This document shows, in pieces, positions 8,752 to 18,673 of a DNA stretch of 64,000 nucleotides; positions within the stretch are counted from its first letter, which is position 1, and the number at the start of each line of letters is the position of its first letter. The notes beneath the pieces are model-generated. The model saw only the letters and a list, made by a program, of their open reading frames with translations, did no database searches and was not told the DNA's origin. The DNA is taken from the NCBI RefSeq assembly GCF_001307035.1, contig NZ_LKIU01000005.1, positions 534,571 through 598,570 of the forward strand, written 5' to 3'. Both the position numbers and the translations under genes were made by a program. The stretch is from Arthrobacter sp. Edens01 (GTDB lineage: Bacteria > Actinomycetota > Actinomycetes > Actinomycetales > Micrococcaceae).

Positions 8752-9033
8752 ATGAGCGAACACCCGAACGAAGACGAGCAGCTCACCAACCCCAAGCCCA
8801 GCGGGCAGGCCAGCGGAGACGATAACTACCGCGGCGACATCGGCGACCAGGGGAACGATCTGCGCTTCGCCGAAGAGCAGGAGCTCATCCGCGAACAGGC
8901 CTCCCCGGCATCCGTGAAGCATGATGAAGGCGAGTACACCGACGCGGACGGCCGGAAGCAGCCGCCGTCGTCACGCAACTCCGACGCCGATACCGAAGGC
9001 AGCTACACCGACTCCGAGGGCACCCAGGACTAG
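8752..9033 (+). CDS. Small acidic protein with C-terminal YTD repeats
   Basis: I do not recognise a named family. The 93-residue protein is hydrophilic and strongly acidic, with no membrane segment or cysteine, and is probably disordered. It contains two near-copies of one unit, EGEYTDADG and EGSYTDSEG, in its last 35 residues. The start follows a good ribosome site (GAAAGGCGGACC). It is a single-gene unit, with a TAAG-N4-CTTA palindrome 54 bases upstream shared with two stress-type genes. A role in stress or desiccation is a guess from this context. Confidence 0.75.
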   Translation: MSEHPNEDEQLTNPKPSGQASGDDNYRGDIGDQGNDLRFAEEQELIREQASPASVKHDEGEYTDADGRKQPPSSRNSDADTEGSYTDSEGTQD

Positions 9034-10130
9034 TTCCTGCGGAACCCGCCGGTTCTGCCGTTTCCGGCGGCAGAACCGGTCACGGTGGCCGGAGCGCGGA
9101 CCCGGAGGCAGTGCGGGTCCACACTGACCCGGACCCGGGTGGCAGCCCCCGTCAGGTCGCCGTCGAGCTGCGTGATGATCGGTTCCTCGGTACTGACCGT
9201 GACCTTCCGTGCCCGGGTGTATTCGATCAGGGACAGCTCGCGGCGGTTCCGGGTTACCACCTTGCCCGCGACTGCCAGCCAGCCAAGGACTGTGCGCGGA
9301 GTCAGCACAACGATGTCCAGCATGCCGTCGTCCATGGCGGCCGTCGGGATGAAGTCGATGCCGGCCGGCAGCTTCCCCGTATTGGCAAAGAGCACGCTGC
9401 GCACCTTGCGGGTCTTGGGAAGGCCGTCGTCGAGCTGCAGCCGCATCCTGCGCCGCGGTCCGGGCATGAGCCGGACTCCGGCTTCGCTGTACGCCAGCCA
9501 GCCCACCCGGCGCTTCAGATCATCTCGGGTAGCGGCGATGACTTCCGCATCCAGTCCAATTCCACCCATCACCAGGAAATTGCTGGCGGAACGGACACCC
9601 GTATGGGAGTTATCCAGTTCCATCCGGCCCATGTCGATCCGGCGTTCATTGCCGTGCAGGGCGGCCTGGATGCTTCCGGCAAGATCATTGACCGCCACGC
9701 CCAGGTTCCGGGCCAGGAGGTTGCCGGTGCCTAGGGGAAGCAGCCCCATCGCAGCCCGGGAATGGGCCAGTGCCCGCGCCACCTCCCGGACGGTGCCGTC
9801 TCCGCCGGCCGCCAGTACGACGTCGGCTCCCGCAGCCAGCGCTTCCTTCGCCTGGTTGAAGCCGGGCGAGTCCACGGTTGTTTCCAAAATCAGCGGCGGT
9901 TCCCAGCCAGCCATCTCGCATGCCGCCTCCAGCGCCGCGCCGGCCTCGGCCGCCTGCGCCTTGATCGGGTTGATGACCATCGCCACGCGCTGGTCTGCTG
10001 CGGCAACGGGACGCGTGATGCGCCCGGCAGCCGCGTGCCGGCGGTGCCGGCGGGCCGTTACCTGCCACGTGGCAATGGACGCGATTGCTGCGGTGGCCAG
10101 CAGCAGGATTACGGCTATTTCAGTGGGCAT
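9030..10130 (-). CDS. Diacylglycerol kinase-like lipid kinase (DAGK/YegS/LCB5 family)
   Basis: Probable lipid kinase of 366 residues. One N-terminal membrane helix (residues 3-22) is followed by the kinase catalytic domain: VINPIKAQA (53-61), the nucleotide-binding GGDGT (109-113) and LPLGTGNLLARNLG. The frame stays open much further upstream, but that is antisense to serS; the ATG at 10130 gives the complete protein. The last codons overlap the end of the convergent acidic-protein gene by four bases. In this family the substrate is diacylglycerol, phosphatidylglycerol or another lipid; it cannot be chosen here. Confidence 0.88.
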   Translation of the reverse strand: MPTEIAVILLLATAAIASIATWQVTARRHRRHAAAGRITRPVAAADQRVAMVINPIKAQAAEAGAALEAACEMAGWEPPLILETTVDSPGFNQAKEALAAGADVVLAAGGDGTVREVARALAHSRAAMGLLPLGTGNLLARNLGVAVNDLAGSIQAALHGNERRIDMGRMELDNSHTGVRSASNFLVMGGIGLDAEVIAATRDDLKRRVGWLAYSEAGVRLMPGPRRRMRLQLDDGLPKTRKVRSVLFANTGKLPAGIDFIPTAAMDDGMLDIVVLTPRTVLGWLAVAGKVVTRNRRELSLIEYTRARKVTVSTEEPIITQLDGDLTGAATRVRVSVDPHCLRVRAPATVTGSAAGNGRTGGFRRN

Positions 10131-10196
10131 GGTGGTTTCAGGATAGCCGGGGTGCAGCGTGCGGGCCGGACACAGTGTTTTCGGTACTCTTGAGAC

Positions 10197-11468
10197 GTGA
10201 TCGATGTAAATGAGCTGCGAGAAAATCCTGAGAAGTTCCGAGCATCCCAGCGCGCACGGCTGGCCGAGCCGGAGCTGGTGGACGCGATCATTTCCGCGGA
10301 TGCCCGCCGGCGCGAGGCCCGTACCCGCTATGAGACGCTGCGGGCCGAGCAGAATGCCTTTGGCAAACGCGTCGCCCAGGCCATGGGCGAAGAGAAGCAG
10401 GCGCTGCTGGCCGAAGTGAAGGAGCTGGCCGCTGCGGTCAAGGCTGCCGGCGCCGAAGCCGACGCTGTGCAGGCTGAGCAGGAAGGGCTGGTCCGCCGCG
10501 TTGCCAACGTCGTTGAAGACGGCGTGCCGGCAGGCGGCGAGGATGACTTCACCGTGCTGAAGACCATCGGCAAGCCCCGGGACTTCGAGGCCGAAGGCTT
10601 CACTCCCAGGGACCATCTGGAACTGGGTGAGCTGCTCGGTGCGATCGACATGGAGCGCGGTGCCAAGGTGTCCGGCTCCCGTTTCTATTTCCTGCGCGGT
10701 GTAGGCGCCCGCCTGGAGCTGGCCCTGCTGCAGATGGCCATGGACCAGGCTGTGAAGGCCGGCTTTGTCCCCATGATCACCCCCACACTGGTCCGTCCCG
10801 AGACCATGCAGGGCACCGGATTCGACGTCGCGCACGACGCCGAGATCTACCGTCTCGCCGAAGACGACCTCTACCTGGTGGGAACCTCCGAGGTGCCGCT
10901 GGCCGGATACCACGCAGACGAGATCCTTGACCTCAGCAAGGGGCCGGTGCGCTACGCCGGCTGGTCCTCCTGCTACCGCCGCGAGGCCGGTTCCCACGGC
11001 AAGGACACGCGCGGAATCATCAGGGTGCACCAGTTCAACAAGGTTGAAATGTTCACCTACACCACCACCGAGGAAGCTGCCGCAGAGCACCAGCGGCTGC
11101 TTGCCTGGGAAGAGGAAATGCTCGCGAAGGTGGAGCTGCCCTACCGCGTCATTGAAACGGCGGCCGGAGACCTCGGCATGTCCGCCGCCCGCAAGTATGA
11201 CTGCGAGGCATGGGTTCCCACCCAGAACGCCTACCGCGAACTGACCTCCACGTCGAACTGCACCACCTTCCAGGCACGCCGGCTGAACATCCGCGAACGC
11301 CACGACGGCAAGACCCGCGCCGTCGCCACTCTGAACGGCACCCTGGCGACCACCCGCTGGATCGTGGCCATTCTGGAGCACCACCAGAACCCGGACGGTT
11401 CGGTCAACGTTCCCAAGGCGCTGCAGCCCTACCTGGGTGGAATGGAAGTCCTGCCCGTCCAGCAGTAG
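10197..11468 (+). CDS. serS: Seryl-tRNA synthetase
   Basis: Charges tRNA-Ser with serine. The 423-residue class II synthetase begins [18 protein letters not shown], followed by the long N-terminal antiparallel coiled coil that grips the tRNA (about residues 30-110). The catalytic domain shows motif 2 ([18 protein letters not shown]) and motif 3 ([18 protein letters not shown]). The [13 protein letters not shown] stretch lines the serine pocket. The start is a GTG at 10197. The gene is followed by a hairpin at 11489-11515. Confidence 0.97.
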   Translation: MIDVNELRENPEKFRASQRARLAEPELVDAIISADARRREARTRYETLRAEQNAFGKRVAQAMGEEKQALLAEVKELAAAVKAAGAEADAVQAEQEGLVRRVANVVEDGVPAGGEDDFTVLKTIGKPRDFEAEGFTPRDHLELGELLGAIDMERGAKVSGSRFYFLRGVGARLELALLQMAMDQAVKAGFVPMITPTLVRPETMQGTGFDVAHDAEIYRLAEDDLYLVGTSEVPLAGYHADEILDLSKGPVRYAGWSSCYRREAGSHGKDTRGIIRVHQFNKVEMFTYTTTEEAAAEHQRLLAWEEEMLAKVELPYRVIETAAGDLGMSAARKYDCEAWVPTQNAYRELTSTSNCTTFQARRLNIRERHDGKTRAVATLNGTLATTRWIVAILEHHQNPDGSVNVPKALQPYLGGMEVLPVQQ

Positions 11469-11488
11469 CTTCCTCCAGCAGGTACGCG

Positions 11489-11515
11489 CTGCCCCTGCCT
11501 TTTTGGCGGGGGCAG
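11489..11515 (+). terminator. Hairpin after serS
   Basis: Arms 11489-11499 and 11505-11515 form an 11-bp GC-rich stem with one G-T pair and a T5 loop, 21 bases after the serS stop. There is no T-tract after the stem, so termination efficiency is uncertain. Confidence 0.6.
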
Positions 11516-11604
11516 TGTGCGTTGAAGGAACAGTTCACCCCCTGTTTGCCCAAAGTGTGAATCGCGTCCTACCGGGATTTACCGGTGTCTGTTTAAATGA
11601 GTCG

Positions 11605-12450
11605 ATGACAACTCTCACCTCAGCCGGCATCGAAGACCGGTTCAACTCAGACAGTAAGCACCTCATCGCCCTGGACGTCGACGGAACCCTGGTGGACCAC
11701 GACGGACACATGTCCCCGAACGTCCGCTCCGCGGCGAAGGACGCCATCGGCGCAGGCCACCACCTGGTCATTTCGACCGGCCGGTCCTTCGGCGCGGCGC
11801 TGCCCGTACTCGAGAACATCGGACTGACCGAAGGCTTCACCGTGTGCTCCAACGGCGGCGTGACCCTGCATGTGGACACCTCACTCCCCGACGGCTATGA
11901 AATTGTGGACCGGGTGGTTTTCGACCCGCGCCCTGCACTCGATGCCCTGAGGGTGGAACTGCCCACGGCCAAGTTCGCGCTTGAAGACCACGAGGGCCGC
12001 TTCCTCTCGACCGAACGCTTCCAGGATGCCAGCTTCGGTGCCGAGGCCAAGGCCGTGGATTTCGAATTCCTGCGTGAATGCAGGGCAGTCCGCGTGGTTG
12101 TTTTCAGCACTGACAGCACGGCCGAGGAATTCGGCCAGGCCGTGGAGTCCATCGGGCTGCACGGCGTGACCTACTCCGTGGGCTGGACAGCATGGCTGGA
12201 CATCGCCGCAGCCGGGGTCACAAAGGCATCCGCGCTGGAGCAGGTCCGCCGCAGGCTGGATATCGATCCGATGCACACCGTGGCCGTCGGCGACGGGCGC
12301 AATGACATCGAGATGCTCTCCTGGGCTGCCCGCGGCGTCGCCATGGGCCAGTCGCCCAGCGAGGTTGTCGCCGCTGCCTCCGAGGTCACGGGATCGGTCT
12401 ATGAAGACGGCGCCGCCGCCGTGCTCCGCAGCCTGATCGCAGCGCGCTGA
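11605..12450 (+). CDS. HAD-superfamily Cof-type phosphatase
   Basis: Phosphatase of 281 residues. Motif I is LDVDGTLVD, with the nucleophile Asp24 and general acid Asp26. Motif II is VISTGRS. The lysine (TKASALEQV) and motif IV (AVGDGRNDIEML) follow near the C terminus. The C2-type cap between motifs II and III marks it as a Cof/YidA-like enzyme acting on small sugar phosphates or nucleotides. The ATG at 11605 gives a short N-terminal extension before motif I. It ends six bases from the convergent gene at 12456. Confidence 0.9.
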   Translation: MTTLTSAGIEDRFNSDSKHLIALDVDGTLVDHDGHMSPNVRSAAKDAIGAGHHLVISTGRSFGAALPVLENIGLTEGFTVCSNGGVTLHVDTSLPDGYEIVDRVVFDPRPALDALRVELPTAKFALEDHEGRFLSTERFQDASFGAEAKAVDFEFLRECRAVRVVVFSTDSTAEEFGQAVESIGLHGVTYSVGWTAWLDIAAAGVTKASALEQVRRRLDIDPMHTVAVGDGRNDIEMLSWAARGVAMGQSPSEVVAAASEVTGSVYEDGAAAVLRSLIAAR

Positions 12451-12455
12451 GTTCC

Positions 12456-13094
12456 TTACCGCGCTGAGTACGGCAGGGGTGCAGGTGGCAGCGAAGCCGG
12501 TCCGGCTACCAGGTCCAGCAGACGGGCCGCCGCCGGACGGGTAGCCCACTCCTCCACCCAATGGGAGCGCACCACTGCCTTGCTGACGGCCTGCGCGGTG
12601 ATGCCGAGTTCTTCGGCAACGTACTTCTGCTGGCCCCTGGCCCCGGGCGTCATGAGGTCCAGGACCTTCCACTCGGCTGCCGTGCGGCTGGCTACTATCT
12701 GGCCAAGCAGGCGCAGGACCGCTTCCGCCTCAGCGGCCACCTCGGCGTCGGGCCCCTCAACCGCAAGCGGAATGCGGTCCCCGGTGCGCTGGGCGCGTTC
12801 GACGGCGCGCCGGGCGTACACCAGCCCGAATCCTTCCGCCTCCAGCACCGCGGAGGGCAGCGGCCGGCGGAGTTCGCCGACGCCGATTCCCACGTTCCAG
12901 CGCCGGGCGCGGACCGCCACCAGTGCAGCCTCAACGGCAGCCGAAGGGTGGGCCAGGATGCCCTGGGCTTCATCGCCCACGGAACGCTGGAAATCCACGG
13001 CAGCAGGAATGTGCCGCAGGGAGCGCAGCAGGTCCGGTACCTGGTCTCCCACCTCGCGGGTGTCCCGCTGGTTGATGGTCAGCACAAAATGCAT
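12456..13094 (-). CDS. Winged-helix-like protein of a conserved actinobacterial family (MarR/SatD-like)
   Basis: A 212-residue cytoplasmic protein that I recall only as a conserved actinobacterial family often labelled MarR-like. The N-terminal half (FVLTINQRDTREVGDQVPDL and FQRSVGDEAQGIL) resembles the SatD fold. The C-terminal 75 residues (AAEWKVLDLMTPGARGQQKY, then ELGITAQAVSKAVVRS) form a helix-turn-helix. I use the ATG at 13094, which starts at the conserved MHFVLTINQR; an ATG at 13127 adds 11 residues. The function is unknown. Confidence 0.7.
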   Translation of the reverse strand: MHFVLTINQRDTREVGDQVPDLLRSLRHIPAAVDFQRSVGDEAQGILAHPSAAVEAALVAVRARRWNVGIGVGELRRPLPSAVLEAEGFGLVYARRAVERAQRTGDRIPLAVEGPDAEVAAEAEAVLRLLGQIVASRTAAEWKVLDLMTPGARGQQKYVAEELGITAQAVSKAVVRSHWVEEWATRPAAARLLDLVAGPASLPPAPLPYSAR

Positions 13095-13160
13095 GGCATC
13101 AGCATGCCAGAGCATCCCGCGAATCAACCCATATCGGTTGACCGGGCGTGCCGCGCCCCA

Positions 13161-13216
13161 CGAGATAACAGAAACTGCACGTACCAGCGCTGGTACGTGC
13201 AGTTTCTGTTATCTCG
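13161..13216. repeat. Perfect 56-base palindrome, terminator-like, member of a dispersed family
   Basis: The two 28-base arms (13161-13188 and 13189-13216) are exact reverse complements with no spacer. It lies 20 bases after the minus-strand ppa stop, so it probably ends that transcript. The outer part (CGAGATAACAGAAACTGC) recurs, slightly changed, in the hairpin at 46055-46124, which indicates a dispersed repeat family rather than an isolated terminator. Confidence 0.8.
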
Positions 13217-13235
13217 ATTGGGGAGGAGCTAACCC

Positions 13236-13781
13236 TTAGTTGTTCTCGGGGCTTGCGTCGACGTCGCGGCCCTGGGGCTCGTCCTCTTCGCTCGCTTCGC
13301 CCTGTGCCTTGAAGCGTGCCAGCGAGGCCTCAACCTCAGCCTCGGCTGCTTCGCGGCCTTCCCAGTCAGCGGCCTCTACCCATTTGCCGGGCTCCAGGTC
13401 CTTGTACTTGGTGAAGAAGTGCTTGATCTCGTCCAGGAGGAAGTCCGAAACGTCGGAGATGTCCTTGATGTGGTCAAAGCGGGCATCAGTGGGGACGCAG
13501 AGAACCTTTGCGTCTCCGCCGCCGTCATCAACCATGTTGAAGACGCCGATCGGGCGGGATTCAACCAGCACACCCGGAATCAGGTCGAAGTCCTGGAGCA
13601 TCACCATGGCGTCCAGCGGATCGCCGTCCTCACCCAGGGTGTTTTCGAAGTAGCCGTAGTGCGTCGGGTACTGCATGGAGGTGAACAGCACACGGTCCAG
13701 GCGCAGGCGGTGCGTCTCATGGTCGATTTCGTACTTGACGCGGGATCCCTTGGGGATCTCGATCGTTACGTCGAGTTTCAT
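13236..13781 (-). CDS. ppa: Inorganic pyrophosphatase (family I)
   Basis: Hydrolyses pyrophosphate and so pulls biosynthetic reactions forward. The 181-residue protein has the family I signature: [35 protein letters not shown] with the metal-binding aspartates, and the later [13 protein letters not shown]. The C-terminal tail ([20 protein letters not shown]) is acidic and longer than in the E. coli enzyme. The ATG at 13781 follows the ribosome site AAGGAGCC; the upstream part of the open frame is not conserved sequence. Confidence 0.96.
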   Translation of the reverse strand: MKLDVTIEIPKGSRVKYEIDHETHRLRLDRVLFTSMQYPTHYGYFENTLGEDGDPLDAMVMLQDFDLIPGVLVESRPIGVFNMVDDGGGDAKVLCVPTDARFDHIKDISDVSDFLLDEIKHFFTKYKDLEPGKWVEAADWEGREAAEAEVEASLARFKAQGEASEEDEPQGRDVDASPENN

Positions 13782-14036
13782 AACGGCTCCTTGGGGTGCG
13801 GCCCTCGGAAAGGGCCGCTGAAACGGACAGATGGTTCGTGCAAATCGTGAGTGGGCGCAGCCGGAATCCCCGTCCATTTGGGAATGTCCGTTTGGCTCAC
13901 TGCGCCGGTCTAGTGTTAAAGATATATGTCCCGAGGCCCTGCCGGGTTTTCCGGCACTGGCTGTTGCCTCACAGTGCCTCCCTGCGGACCCGCGGCACAG
14001 TATCGAATATACGGACCGAAAAGGAATGGGTGGCTC

Positions 14037-15455
14037 TTGGCGAGGATCATCTCCGGCGTTGCCCTGGTGCTCGCCTTCGCCGTACTCCTGGTTCCGCTGG
14101 CCGTGTATGCCGGTCCGCCCGTGGTGAAGGCTCTTTCGGGTACACCGGCTGAACGGCAGATCGCCGTCCCTTCCTATCAGCGTCCGCCATCCGAACTCAC
14201 CTCTAATCCCGTGGTCCAGCCCCTGGACCCCGCAGCTCCGCTGCCGGACCCAGCGGCACTGGCAGCGGCGCTCGACGCCGAACTCAGCCTGGCCGGAAGC
14301 GGCACCGTCTCAGCGGTGGTGTCCGACGCGCTCACCGGGAACGTGCTCTACGAACGCGACCCGGATGCCGCAGGAATGCCGGCCTCAACACTGAAAATCC
14401 TGACGGCGGCTGCCGTGGCAGCAACGCTGGATCCCGGATCCCGGTTTGAAACGACTGTCCACGCCGCACAGTCAGGGGACGAAACGGTGCTTACGCTGCG
14501 CGGGGGCGGAGACGTTCTCCTTGGCAGCGGTGCTTCCGATGAAGACGCGGTAGTTGGCCGGGCAGGACTCACCACCCTGGCCAGGGAAGCGCTGCAGGCG
14601 ATCGGAGACGGCGCCGGTACGGTGCGGGTCCAGGTCGATGACACCCTGTTCTCCGGTCCTGCGCTGTCCCCGGCCTGGAGCGAGGCCGACGTCGAAGCCG
14701 GAGAAATTGCGCCGGTCTATTCGCTGGCCGTCAATTCAGCCTGGGTGGATGAGTCGCGGCAGGCCGGCGAACGCACGGATGATGCTGCGCTGGCGGCCGG
14801 TGACGCCTTCCGCAATGCGCTGGCCTCGGCCGGGTCCGGCGCCGGAATTACGGTGGCGGGCGGCGTTGAACGCGGGGCGTTGCCTTCCGGGGCCCGTGAA
14901 GTGGCCTCCGCCGAGTCTGCCACCGTGGCCGAGCAGATTCAGCAGATGCTCCTGGTCTCAGACAATTACCTGGCCGAAGCCCTGGCCCGTTCAGCTGCTG
15001 CCGCCTCCGGGCAGGAGGCGTCCTTCGAGGGGGCAGCGTCAACGGTGGCTGCTGAAGTCTCCAGGCTCGGCGTCGATACCACCGGACTGGCGCTGGCGGA
15101 TGTATCAGGTCTGGCAGCTGAAAACTCAGTGACGGCGGCCCAGCTTGCCCAGACGGTCCGGAAGGTCCTGACCTCCGGAAACGAAAGCCTGCGACCAGTG
15201 TCCCGCGGACTGCCCGTTGCCGGCCTGACCGGCACACTCCAGGGCAGGTACAGTGACGGCGCCGCCGCCGGACTGGTGCGGGCAAAGACCGGCACGCTCA
15301 GTGCAGTCACGGCACTGAGCGGATACGTCACCGACGCCGACGGGCGCCTGCTCACCTTTGCCCTGGTGGCCCGGAACCTCGACGGCAACACCGCTGAAGC
15401 CCGGGGAGCCGTCGACGCCGCTGCCGCAGTTCTGGCCGGCTGCGGCTGCCGCTGA
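14037..15455 (+). CDS. dacB: D-alanyl-D-alanine carboxypeptidase / penicillin-binding protein 4
   Basis: Class C penicillin-binding protein acting outside the membrane on peptidoglycan peptides. It has an N-terminal membrane helix (about residues 4-24), the active-site SxxK (Ser117-Thr-Leu-Lys120), an SxN motif (SDNYLAEAL) and KTG ([15 protein letters not shown]). I chose the TTG at 14037 because it follows AAAGGAATGGG and leads directly into the helix (472 residues). An ATG at 13926 stays in frame but adds 37 residues unlike a signal peptide. It begins the long plus-strand cluster to panC. Confidence 0.9.
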   Translation: MARIISGVALVLAFAVLLVPLAVYAGPPVVKALSGTPAERQIAVPSYQRPPSELTSNPVVQPLDPAAPLPDPAALAAALDAELSLAGSGTVSAVVSDALTGNVLYERDPDAAGMPASTLKILTAAAVAATLDPGSRFETTVHAAQSGDETVLTLRGGGDVLLGSGASDEDAVVGRAGLTTLAREALQAIGDGAGTVRVQVDDTLFSGPALSPAWSEADVEAGEIAPVYSLAVNSAWVDESRQAGERTDDAALAAGDAFRNALASAGSGAGITVAGGVERGALPSGAREVASAESATVAEQIQQMLLVSDNYLAEALARSAAAASGQEASFEGAASTVAAEVSRLGVDTTGLALADVSGLAAENSVTAAQLAQTVRKVLTSGNESLRPVSRGLPVAGLTGTLQGRYSDGAAAGLVRAKTGTLSAVTALSGYVTDADGRLLTFALVARNLDGNTAEARGAVDAAAAVLAGCGCR

Positions 15456-15526
15456 CGGGCCGCGCTGAACCGGAGGATTCAGCCCGGCAGGGACACATTG
15501 AACGGTGCCTGTGATCGAATGGAGCA

Positions 15527-16669
15527 ATGGAGAGCAACCAGCACCACCTGAGCACCTCAACCGCCGCCCGCCTGGTGAATTGGGATTTCGCCGCCGCCAC
15601 GGCAGCCACCCTGGTGGCCCCCGGGCCGAAGCTGAGCCCCCGCGAGATCCAGGCCGCAGTTGCAGACCTGCGCCGGCTCGCTGACGAATCCGTCGCCCAC
15701 GTCCACCGCATCACCGGGCTGGACGCCGCAGAGGACCTCCGTGACTCCCAGGTCCTGATCGTGGACCGGGCGTCCTGGGCCAAGGCCAACTCGCAGAGTT
15801 TCGCTGCCCTGATGAATCCGATGCTCCAGCACCTGGCCGAGACCCGGCCCGAAGCCGTAAATGCGACCAATACGGCCGTGGCGGGCAGGCTCACCGGAGC
15901 TGAACTCGGAGCGGTGCTGGCATTCCTGGCCAGCAAGGTACTGGGCCAGTACGATCCTTTTGCCGCGCTGGCTTCGGACGATCCGTCGAAGACCGGTGGA
16001 CGGCTGCTGCTGGTGGCACCAAACATCATCAGCACCGAACAGGAACTGAATGTTGAGCCTTCCGATTTCCGGCTCTGGGTGTGCCTGCACGAACAGACCC
16101 ACCGTGTGCAGTTCGCTGCGGCTCCGTGGCTCCGCGACCACCTCCTCGACCAGATTCAGCTGCTGAGCACCGGACTGATGGACAAGGCGCAGAGCCTGCC
16201 GGAACGCATCAGCTCCATGGCCAAGCAGCTTTCCGCTGCCGCCTCCGGGCGGGATGAAAGCCCGGACGACGGCGTCCCGGACCGCCAGATGGACGTCCTG
16301 ACCCTGCTGCAGGACCCGCAGGACAAGGCCCGCCTCTCCCACATCACCGCAGTCATGAGCCTGCTGGAGGGACACGCGAATGTTGTGATGGACGCCGTGG
16401 ATGCCAGCATCATCCCCAGCGTGAAAACCATCCGCCGGCGTTTCAACGACCGCGGCGTGAACCGCGGCTGGCTGGACAAGTTCTTCCGCCGCGTCATGGG
16501 GCTGGACGCGAAGATGCGGCAGTACGCAGATGGCTCCAAATTCGTCCGGGGTGTTGTGGACAAGGTGGGAATGCCCGGCTTCAACCGTGTGTGGGAGCAG
16601 GCAGGGAACCTGCCCACCGAGGCAGAAATCCACAACCCGGATCTCTGGATCAAGCGGATGGGACTCTAG
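15527..16669 (+). CDS. DUF2342 zinc-dependent metalloprotease-like protein
   Basis: A 380-residue protein of the actinobacterial DUF2342 family, annotated elsewhere as putative zinc protease or F420-biosynthesis-associated hydrolase. The metal site is HEQTH (His188, Glu189, His192) in WVCLHEQTHRVQF. Other marks are the N-terminal LVNWDFAAATAATLV and EGHANVVMDAV, which may give a further ligand. It sits between dacB and tilS, the conserved place of this family in many actinobacteria. The physiological substrate is unknown. Confidence 0.88.
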   Translation: MESNQHHLSTSTAARLVNWDFAAATAATLVAPGPKLSPREIQAAVADLRRLADESVAHVHRITGLDAAEDLRDSQVLIVDRASWAKANSQSFAALMNPMLQHLAETRPEAVNATNTAVAGRLTGAELGAVLAFLASKVLGQYDPFAALASDDPSKTGGRLLLVAPNIISTEQELNVEPSDFRLWVCLHEQTHRVQFAAAPWLRDHLLDQIQLLSTGLMDKAQSLPERISSMAKQLSAAASGRDESPDDGVPDRQMDVLTLLQDPQDKARLSHITAVMSLLEGHANVVMDAVDASIIPSVKTIRRRFNDRGVNRGWLDKFFRRVMGLDAKMRQYADGSKFVRGVVDKVGMPGFNRVWEQAGNLPTEAEIHNPDLWIKRMGL

Positions 16670-16676
16670 GCACTTC

Positions 16677-17819
16677 GTGAGCGATACACACCCCCTCGTA
16701 CCGGCCGCACGCGCCCGCAGGCGGCTGAACCCGACCCTCGGCAAGGCCCGCGCCATGCTGCGGGATTTCCTTCGTGACGCCGGCCTCCCGCCGCAGCGCA
16801 GCAACCCCCATGTGCTGCTGGTAGCCTGCAGCGGCGGTCCCGATTCCCTCGCACTGGCGGAGGCGGCGTCGTTCTTCAACCGCCGGGGCGACTACACCGT
16901 AGGCGCCGCCGTGGTGGACCACGGACTCCAGCCCGGCTCGGCAGAGATTGCTGAGGCCGCCGCCGGGAAACTGCGGGGTATGGGCCTGAGCCCGGTCACC
17001 GTGCGCCGCGTCCAGGTTCCGGAATCCGGGATGGGCCCGGAAGCTGCTGCCCGCACTGTCCGCTATGAAGCGCTGGACGCGGCAGCGGAAGAGGCCGGTG
17101 CAGACGCCGTGCTGCTCGGCCACACCCTGGATGACCAGGCGGAGCAGGTGCTGCTGGGCCTTGCCCGCGGCTCCGGGACACGCTCCCTGGCCGGCATGCC
17201 CGCAAGACGCGGAATCTACCTGCGCCCCTTCCTGGGCCTGCGGCGGGAGGAAGTGGAGGAGATCTGCGCCGCCCAGGGCCTGGAACCCTGGCACGACCCG
17301 ACCAACGCGGATCCTGCCTTTGCCCGCTCGCGCGTCCGGACCTCCGTGCTGCCCTTCCTGGAGAACGAACTGGGCCCTGGAATCGCCGAGGCCCTGTTCC
17401 GCAGCTCCCGGATCCTGGCCCAGGACGCCGATTTCCTGGATGCGCAGGCAGCCCGGACCTATGCGCGGCTCCGCGCTGAAGCGGCCCAAACGCCCGGAAC
17501 CGACGGGCCCGCGGAGACTGAAACCCCGGCTGCGGGGGGCGGGCCGGAAGAGATCCTGCTCTCAGAGGAGTCCCTGCGGGACCTGCCTCCGGCAATGCGC
17601 CAGCGGGTCCTGGCACTCGCGGCCGCAGAGCTCGGAGCGGCCCGCCCCAGCTGGGAACGGGTGCGCGCGGTAGAGTCCCTGCTGCGGCGGGAAGGGTCCG
17701 CAGGGCCGGTCCAGCTGGCCGGCAAGGTGAGCGCTTACCGGCAGGTGCGCGGGAAGCCGGTTCCCCAAGGCGGCCCAAGCTATGGCAATCTTGTTTTTAG
17801 GAAAAAGAGCAGCGCCTAA
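16677..17819 (+). CDS. tilS: tRNA(Ile)-lysidine synthetase
   Basis: Makes lysidine at position 34 of the CAU-anticodon tRNA-Ile so that it reads AUA. The N-terminal PP-loop ATPase motif is SGGPDS (residues 52-57), followed by [10 protein letters not shown] and [17 protein letters not shown]. The C-terminal part is shorter than in E. coli TilS, as is usual in actinobacteria. A GTG at 16677, seven bases after the previous stop, gives 380 residues; an ATG at 16755 is a shorter alternative. It is followed by hpt and ftsH, a widely conserved order. Confidence 0.94.
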   Translation: MSDTHPLVPAARARRRLNPTLGKARAMLRDFLRDAGLPPQRSNPHVLLVACSGGPDSLALAEAASFFNRRGDYTVGAAVVDHGLQPGSAEIAEAAAGKLRGMGLSPVTVRRVQVPESGMGPEAAARTVRYEALDAAAEEAGADAVLLGHTLDDQAEQVLLGLARGSGTRSLAGMPARRGIYLRPFLGLRREEVEEICAAQGLEPWHDPTNADPAFARSRVRTSVLPFLENELGPGIAEALFRSSRILAQDADFLDAQAARTYARLRAEAAQTPGTDGPAETETPAAGGGPEEILLSEESLRDLPPAMRQRVLALAAAELGAARPSWERVRAVESLLRREGSAGPVQLAGKVSAYRQVRGKPVPQGGPSYGNLVFRKKSSA

Positions 17820-17854
17820 GTCCAGCTGCAACATCTCGTACCCGGGAGCCATTC

Positions 17855-18406
17855 GTGGATTCACACGACGTCCAGTCAGACCTCAAACACGTTCTTTACA
17901 CCAAGGAACAGATTGCCGAGCGGATCAAGGAACTGGCGGCGGAGATTGACCGCGACTACGCCGGACGCGACATCCTGCTTGTCGGCGTCCTCAAGGGTGC
18001 TGTGATGGTCATGGCTGATCTGTCCCGCGCCCTGCACAGCCACGTCTCGATGGACTGGATGGCAGTGTCCTCCTACGGCTCCGGAACCCAGTCTTCCGGC
18101 GTCGTCCGGATCCTCAAGGATCTTGAGACCGACCTGCTGGGCAAGCATGTGCTGATCGTCGAAGACATCATTGACTCCGGCCTGACCCTGTCCTGGCTGC
18201 GCACCAACCTCGAGTCCCGCGGACCGGCCAGCGTTGAAATCTGCACGCTGCTGCGCAAGCCCGACGCCGCGAAGGTCCAGATCGACGTCAAGTACGTCGG
18301 CTACGAGATCCCGAACGAATTCGTGGTCGGCTACGGCCTGGACTTCGCCGAGAGGTACCGCAACCTGGACTTCATCGGCACGCTGGCACCGCACGTTTAC
18401 GAATAA
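17855..18406 (+). CDS. hpt: Hypoxanthine phosphoribosyltransferase
   Basis: Salvages hypoxanthine and guanine by joining them to PRPP. The 183-residue protein shows the PRPP-binding motif [10 protein letters not shown] (residues 102-111), the flexible-loop region [11 protein letters not shown] and the C-terminal [14 protein letters not shown]. It starts with GTG at 17855, preceded by GGGAGCC. A branched hairpin with a T-run follows the gene. Confidence 0.96.
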   Translation: MDSHDVQSDLKHVLYTKEQIAERIKELAAEIDRDYAGRDILLVGVLKGAVMVMADLSRALHSHVSMDWMAVSSYGSGTQSSGVVRILKDLETDLLGKHVLIVEDIIDSGLTLSWLRTNLESRGPASVEICTLLRKPDAAKVQIDVKYVGYEIPNEFVVGYGLDFAERYRNLDFIGTLAPHVYE

Positions 18407-18427
18407 AGCCGGAACCCAATTCCGCGG

Positions 18428-18493
18428 ACCCGCTGGTTCCCGCACCGTCCACCGGTATCCTCCGGTGGACGGCCGCGGGACCAGCGGGTTTTT
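18428..18493 (+). terminator. Terminator after hpt
   Basis: An outer 10-bp stem (18428-18437 with 18480-18489) encloses a second hairpin (about 18447-18470) and is followed by a T-run. It separates hpt from ftsH transcription. Confidence 0.8.
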
Positions 18494-18673
18494 CACACCT
18501 CCGCCGGCATGAGTGGAATCACGCTTCCCGGATACGCCCTGAGGGAACTAAAGCGCCCTTTGGGCCGTGTGTTTCTTGAAGACGGTGTATAGCTAGACAT
18601 TGCTAGCCAACGAATTTTCGCGCAGTATCAGCGTTGTTGATCAGGAGGGACGGGGCATCTGCCCTGACGACGA

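Noticed and set aside
10131-11384. Upstream extension of the lipid-kinase frame, giving 784 codons
   Set aside because: The extra part is antisense to serS; the kinase itself starts at the ATG at 10130.
15557-16879. 440-codon minus-strand open frame across the DUF2342 gene
   Set aside because: Antisense shadow; the plus frame has a clear HEQTH metal site and family motifs.
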